A stretch of 33,651 nucleotides of DNA, taken from positions 1-33,651 of the forward strand of contig CALGZX010000065.1 in assembly GCA_937934165.1 (NCBI GenBank), given 5' to 3'. Positions 31,565 to 33,651 of the stretch are shown here, piece by piece. Position 1 is the stretch's first letter. The number at the start of each line of letters is the position of its first letter. Under the pieces are notes generated by a model that saw nothing but the letters and a program-made list of their open reading frames with translations, made no database searches and had not been told where the DNA came from. The translations under genes were made by a program, and so were the position numbers. This DNA comes from an uncultured Collinsella sp. (lineage in GTDB: Bacteria; Actinomycetota; Coriobacteriia; Coriobacteriales; Coriobacteriaceae).

Positions 31565-32032
31565 ATGAAGATTGGTATCGGCAACGACCATGCCGCCGTC
31601 GAGCTCAAGAACATTATCTCCGAGCACCTGAAGGAGCGCGGCTGTGAGGTCGTGAACTTTGGCACCGACACCTCCGAGAGCTTTGACTACCCCATCGCCG
31701 GCTACAAGGTTGGTAAGGCCGTTGCCAACGGCGACGTCGACCTGGGCATCCTGATCTGCGGCACCGGCGTCGGTATCAGCCTGGCTGCCAACAAGGTCGA
31801 GGGCGTACGCGCCGTCGTGTGCTCCGAGCCCTTCAGCGCCAAGCTCTCCCGCATGCACAACAATACCAACGTGCTCGCCTTTGGTGCCCGTGTCGTGGGC
31901 TCCGAGCTTGCCAAGATGATCGTCGACGAGTGGCTCGACGCCGAGTTTGAGGGCGGCCGCCACGAGCGTCGCGTCAATCTCCTCAACGAGATCGACCAGA
32001 CCCGCGGACTCAAGGTCGTCGACGAGGCCTAA
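31565..32032 (+). CDS. rpiB: Ribose-5-phosphate isomerase B
   Basis: A 155-residue RpiB/LacAB-family isomerase interconverting ribose 5-phosphate and ribulose 5-phosphate. Landmarks are MKIGIGNDHAAVELK, the active-site cysteine C65 in GILICGTGVGISLAANK, and the SRMHNNTNVLAFGARV block. GAGAGGAACCACTC precedes the ATG. It could act on allose or galactose phosphates in some relatives, but nothing here points to that. The 272-bp upstream gap holds a TTGACC box (about 31458-31463) but no clear -10. A strong hairpin terminator follows. Confidence 0.93.
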   Translation: MKIGIGNDHAAVELKNIISEHLKERGCEVVNFGTDTSESFDYPIAGYKVGKAVANGDVDLGILICGTGVGISLAANKVEGVRAVVCSEPFSAKLSRMHNNTNVLAFGARVVGSELAKMIVDEWLDAEFEGGRHERRVNLLNEIDQTRGLKVVDEA

Positions 32033-32059
32033 ACTACTCAGTACCACAAGCTAACAGCA

Positions 32060-32098
32060 GGGGCCCGCTCGGAACACATGTCCGAGCGGGCCCCTTCA
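32060..32098 (+). terminator. Terminator of rpiB
   Basis: A perfect 14-bp GC-rich stem (32060-32073 with 32081-32094; arm GGGGCCCGCTCGGA) is followed by TTCATAGATTTT. Confidence 0.8.
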
Positions 32099-32110
32099 TA
32101 GATTTTGGAA

Positions 32111-32145
32111 TAAAAAGGGCGCCGCGGATGGAATTCCGCGGCGCC
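32111..32145 (-). terminator. Rho-independent terminator of ndk
   Basis: GGCGCCGCGGA (32118-32128) pairs perfectly with 32135-32145. On the minus strand CTTTTTATT follows. It lies 40 bp after the ndk stop, back to back with the rpiB terminator. Confidence 0.88.
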
Positions 32146-32184
32146 AAAGCCACACGCTAACAGCTTTAAGGAGTCAAAGCTGGT

Positions 32185-32589
32185 TTAGCCAAAGAAGCGC
32201 TTGATCTCGATCTCGGCGTTCTCCAGGCAGTCGGAGCCGTGAATCACGTTGGCGTTGACATCGACAGCGAAGTCGCCGCGGATGGTGCCGGGGGCAGCAT
32301 CAAGCGGGTTGGTAGCACCCATAAGGGTGCGCATCTTGGAAACAGCGGAGAGACCAGAAACGACCATCTTGACGACCGGACCGCTCGTCATAAAGTCGCA
32401 GAGACCGCCAAAGAAGGGCTTGTCGGCCAGATGGGCGTAGTGTTCCTCGACGGTAGCGCGCTCGAGCGTGGTCATCTCCATGCGCTCGATGACAAGGCCG
32501 CTGCGCTCAATGCGAGCAACAATCTCGCCGATCTTGCGATCGCGCACGGCGTCGGGCTTAATCATGATGAAGGTCTTCTCGATAGCCAT
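32185..32589 (-). CDS. ndk: Nucleoside-diphosphate kinase
   Basis: A 134-residue enzyme that balances nucleoside triphosphates by transferring the gamma phosphate through a histidine. The catalytic residue is H117 in NVIHGSD. Other landmarks are TFIMIKPDAV and GATNPLDAAPGTIRGDFA. Length matches the family. The ATG at 32589 is preceded by AAAGG and chosen over 14 upstream codons that do not fit the family. It is a monocistronic unit with its own terminator. Confidence 0.96.
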   Translation of the reverse strand: MAIEKTFIMIKPDAVRDRKIGEIVARIERSGLVIERMEMTTLERATVEEHYAHLADKPFFGGLCDFMTSGPVVKMVVSGLSAVSKMRTLMGATNPLDAAPGTIRGDFAVDVNANVIHGSDCLENAEIEIKRFFG

Positions 32590-32887
32590 AAGGTAGCCTT
32601 TCAAGTAGGTTCGCGCGTGCCCAAGTCCCATTCCGGCACCCGCCTGGACTGCATCGTAACAGAGTTTTAGCTGCAGTTAAACAAAAAGCTGTTTATTGAA
32701 ACGCTGCAATTTATTAAAACGCTCCATATGTGTCACTTCTGTTTCGAAGCCCGATTAGAGTACCATCCGACCGCCCATCAACCGCATCGAACCGAGCGGA
32801 CGGTCGGTTGTCGCCCGTGAACGCACCCCCTTCACAACCTGCCCAAAGGTCCTACAGAAGTTCTCGACAAGCCCCTCCCCCATAGCA
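32590..32887. other. Non-coding spacer between ndk and argH
   Basis: About 300 bp with an AT-rich part (32660-32740) likely holding the ndk promoter. An inverted repeat, CCGACCG (32767-32773) and CGGTCGG (32801-32807), flanks a 27-nt loop. No open frame with a ribosome-binding site is convincing. Confidence 0.5.
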
Positions 32888-32922
32888 ACAAAATACGGGC
32901 GCCCGCAACAGCAGACGCCCGT
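32888..32922 (-). terminator. Terminator of argH
   Basis: ACGGGCG (32895-32901) pairs with CGCCCGT (32916-32922). On the minus strand ATTTTGTTG follows. It lies 51 bp after the argH stop. Confidence 0.75.
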
Positions 32923-32973
32923 AAAGCGAAAACGATTTATCAATAAATGGACAAAACCGCTTCAGCCAAACCC

Positions 32974-33651
32974 TTACTTTGCCCCGTGACCCATCTCGAC
33001 GACCTTGGTTAGCGATCCAAACACGCCTTCGTCGGTCACGAGCTGCGCCTCGGCACGCTGCAGCTGAACGACAACGGCGGCAGGGGCGGTACCGCCCTCG
33101 GTCGTGCGCGCGGCGACAATCGACGGGATGTCGAGCGCCTCGGTAATGTCGCGCTCAAAGAGCGGGCTTGCCTCCTGGAACACCTCAAACGGCAGGTCCT
33201 CAAGATTGCAGCCACGCTTCTCGCACATCAGGACCAGATGGCCCACCACGGCATGCGCCTCACGGAACGGCAGACCACGCTTGGCCAGGTAATCGGCAAC
33301 ATCGGTGGCGGCAAGGTGCCCCACGCCGCACTCGCGCGCCATGGCATCCTCGTTGACGGTCCAGGTCGAAATCATACCGGCCATAACGGACAGGCACTGC
33401 ATGAGCGTGTGAGCGGTATCGAGCGCGCCCTCCTTGTCCTCCTGCAAGTCCTTGTTATAAGCAAGCGGCAGGCCCTTCATGGTCACGAGCAGCTGCACCA
33501 GGTTGCCATACACACGGCCGCTCTTGCCGCGGATAAGCTCGGCAAAGTCGGGATTCTTCTTCTGCGGCATGATGGACGAGCCGGTGGAGTATGCGTCGTC
33601 CAGCTCAACGAACTTGAACTCCCAGGAGCACCACGAAATAATTTCCTCGGA
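32974..33651 (-). CDS. argH: Argininosuccinate lyase, C-terminal part (5' end outside window)
   Basis: The last 225 residues of the lyase that splits argininosuccinate into arginine and fumarate. The fumarase/aspartase-superfamily signature GSSIMPQKKNPD is at 33579-33535, preceded in frame by SEEIISWCSWEFKFVELDDAY up to the window edge. The C-terminus contains YNKDLQEDKEGALDT and TATDVADYLAKRGLPFREAH-like sequence (LAATDVADYLAKRGLPFREA), typical of ArgH. The gene reads off the right end of the window, so its start and any argG partner are not visible. A terminator follows its stop. Confidence 0.95.
   Translation of the reverse strand, partial: SEEIISWCSWEFKFVELDDAYSTGSSIMPQKKNPDFAELIRGKSGRVYGNLVQLLVTMKGLPLAYNKDLQEDKEGALDTAHTLMQCLSVMAGMISTWTVNEDAMARECGVGHLAATDVADYLAKRGLPFREAHAVVGHLVLMCEKRGCNLEDLPFEVFQEASPLFERDITEALDIPSIVAARTTEGGTAPAAVVVQLQRAEAQLVTDEGVFGSLTKVVEMGHGAK

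Overview
The window is a high-GC bacterial chromosome segment. It most likely comes from a gut Coriobacteriia, with Collinsella the best guess. The reasons are the anaerobic gene set (selenocysteine formate dehydrogenase, double-cubane reductases, cysteine desulfidase), the GC-rich third codon positions, and families of interspersed palindromes. This is an inference from gene content, not a database match. I see no insertion sequence, prophage or CRISPR array.

Layout. 1-1705 (minus): a HydN-like ferredoxin and the first half of a selenocysteine (Sec)-containing FdhF. 1706-2927: a long AT-rich control region and a RelB/DinJ-PIN toxin-antitoxin pair. 2976-4353: an AbiEi/Vsr-like gene between two near-identical palindromes. 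4448-4684: tRNA-Gly and tRNA-Pro behind one promoter. 4696-6054: BrnQ. 6078-13141 (minus): a seven-gene unit, in transcription order two double-cubane reductase (YjiM-type) genes, their ATP-dependent activase, SelD (itself a selenoprotein), YedF, a DUF3343 protein and a class V cysteine desulfurase/selenocysteine-lyase-like enzyme, closed by a terminator. 13261-18720 (minus): moeA, mogA and a modABC molybdate importer. 18932-21403 (plus): a CLC-F-like channel/antiporter and a diacylglycerol-kinase-like protein. 21491-25421 (minus): a stand-alone GGQ release-factor protein, xpt, an MFS exporter and metY. 25653-27394: a C_GCAxxG_C_C protein, YigZ and RNase P RNA. 27735-33651: rpsA, a HAD hydrolase, cyuA, rpiB, ndk and the 3' part of argH.

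How the parts fit. FdhF needs selenium (as Sec) and a molybdenum cofactor. The window supplies selenophosphate synthetase with accessory selenium genes, molybdate uptake, and the last steps of cofactor assembly. SelA, SelB and the tRNA-Sec gene are not in the window. BrnQ, MetY, CyuA and ArgH add amino-acid uptake and turnover.

Most unusual: (1) the selenium genes share an operon with two double-cubane reductases and an activase; (2) a family of three long imperfect hairpins, one after each reductase gene and one beside rnpB, has compensatory changes in its arms and a shared internal loop; (3) a modular palindrome family occurs at 3' ends of genes; (4) ModB carries a large secreted N-terminal domain; (5) the PIN toxin lacks two of four expected acidic residues, behind repeats spaced 42 and 84 bp apart.
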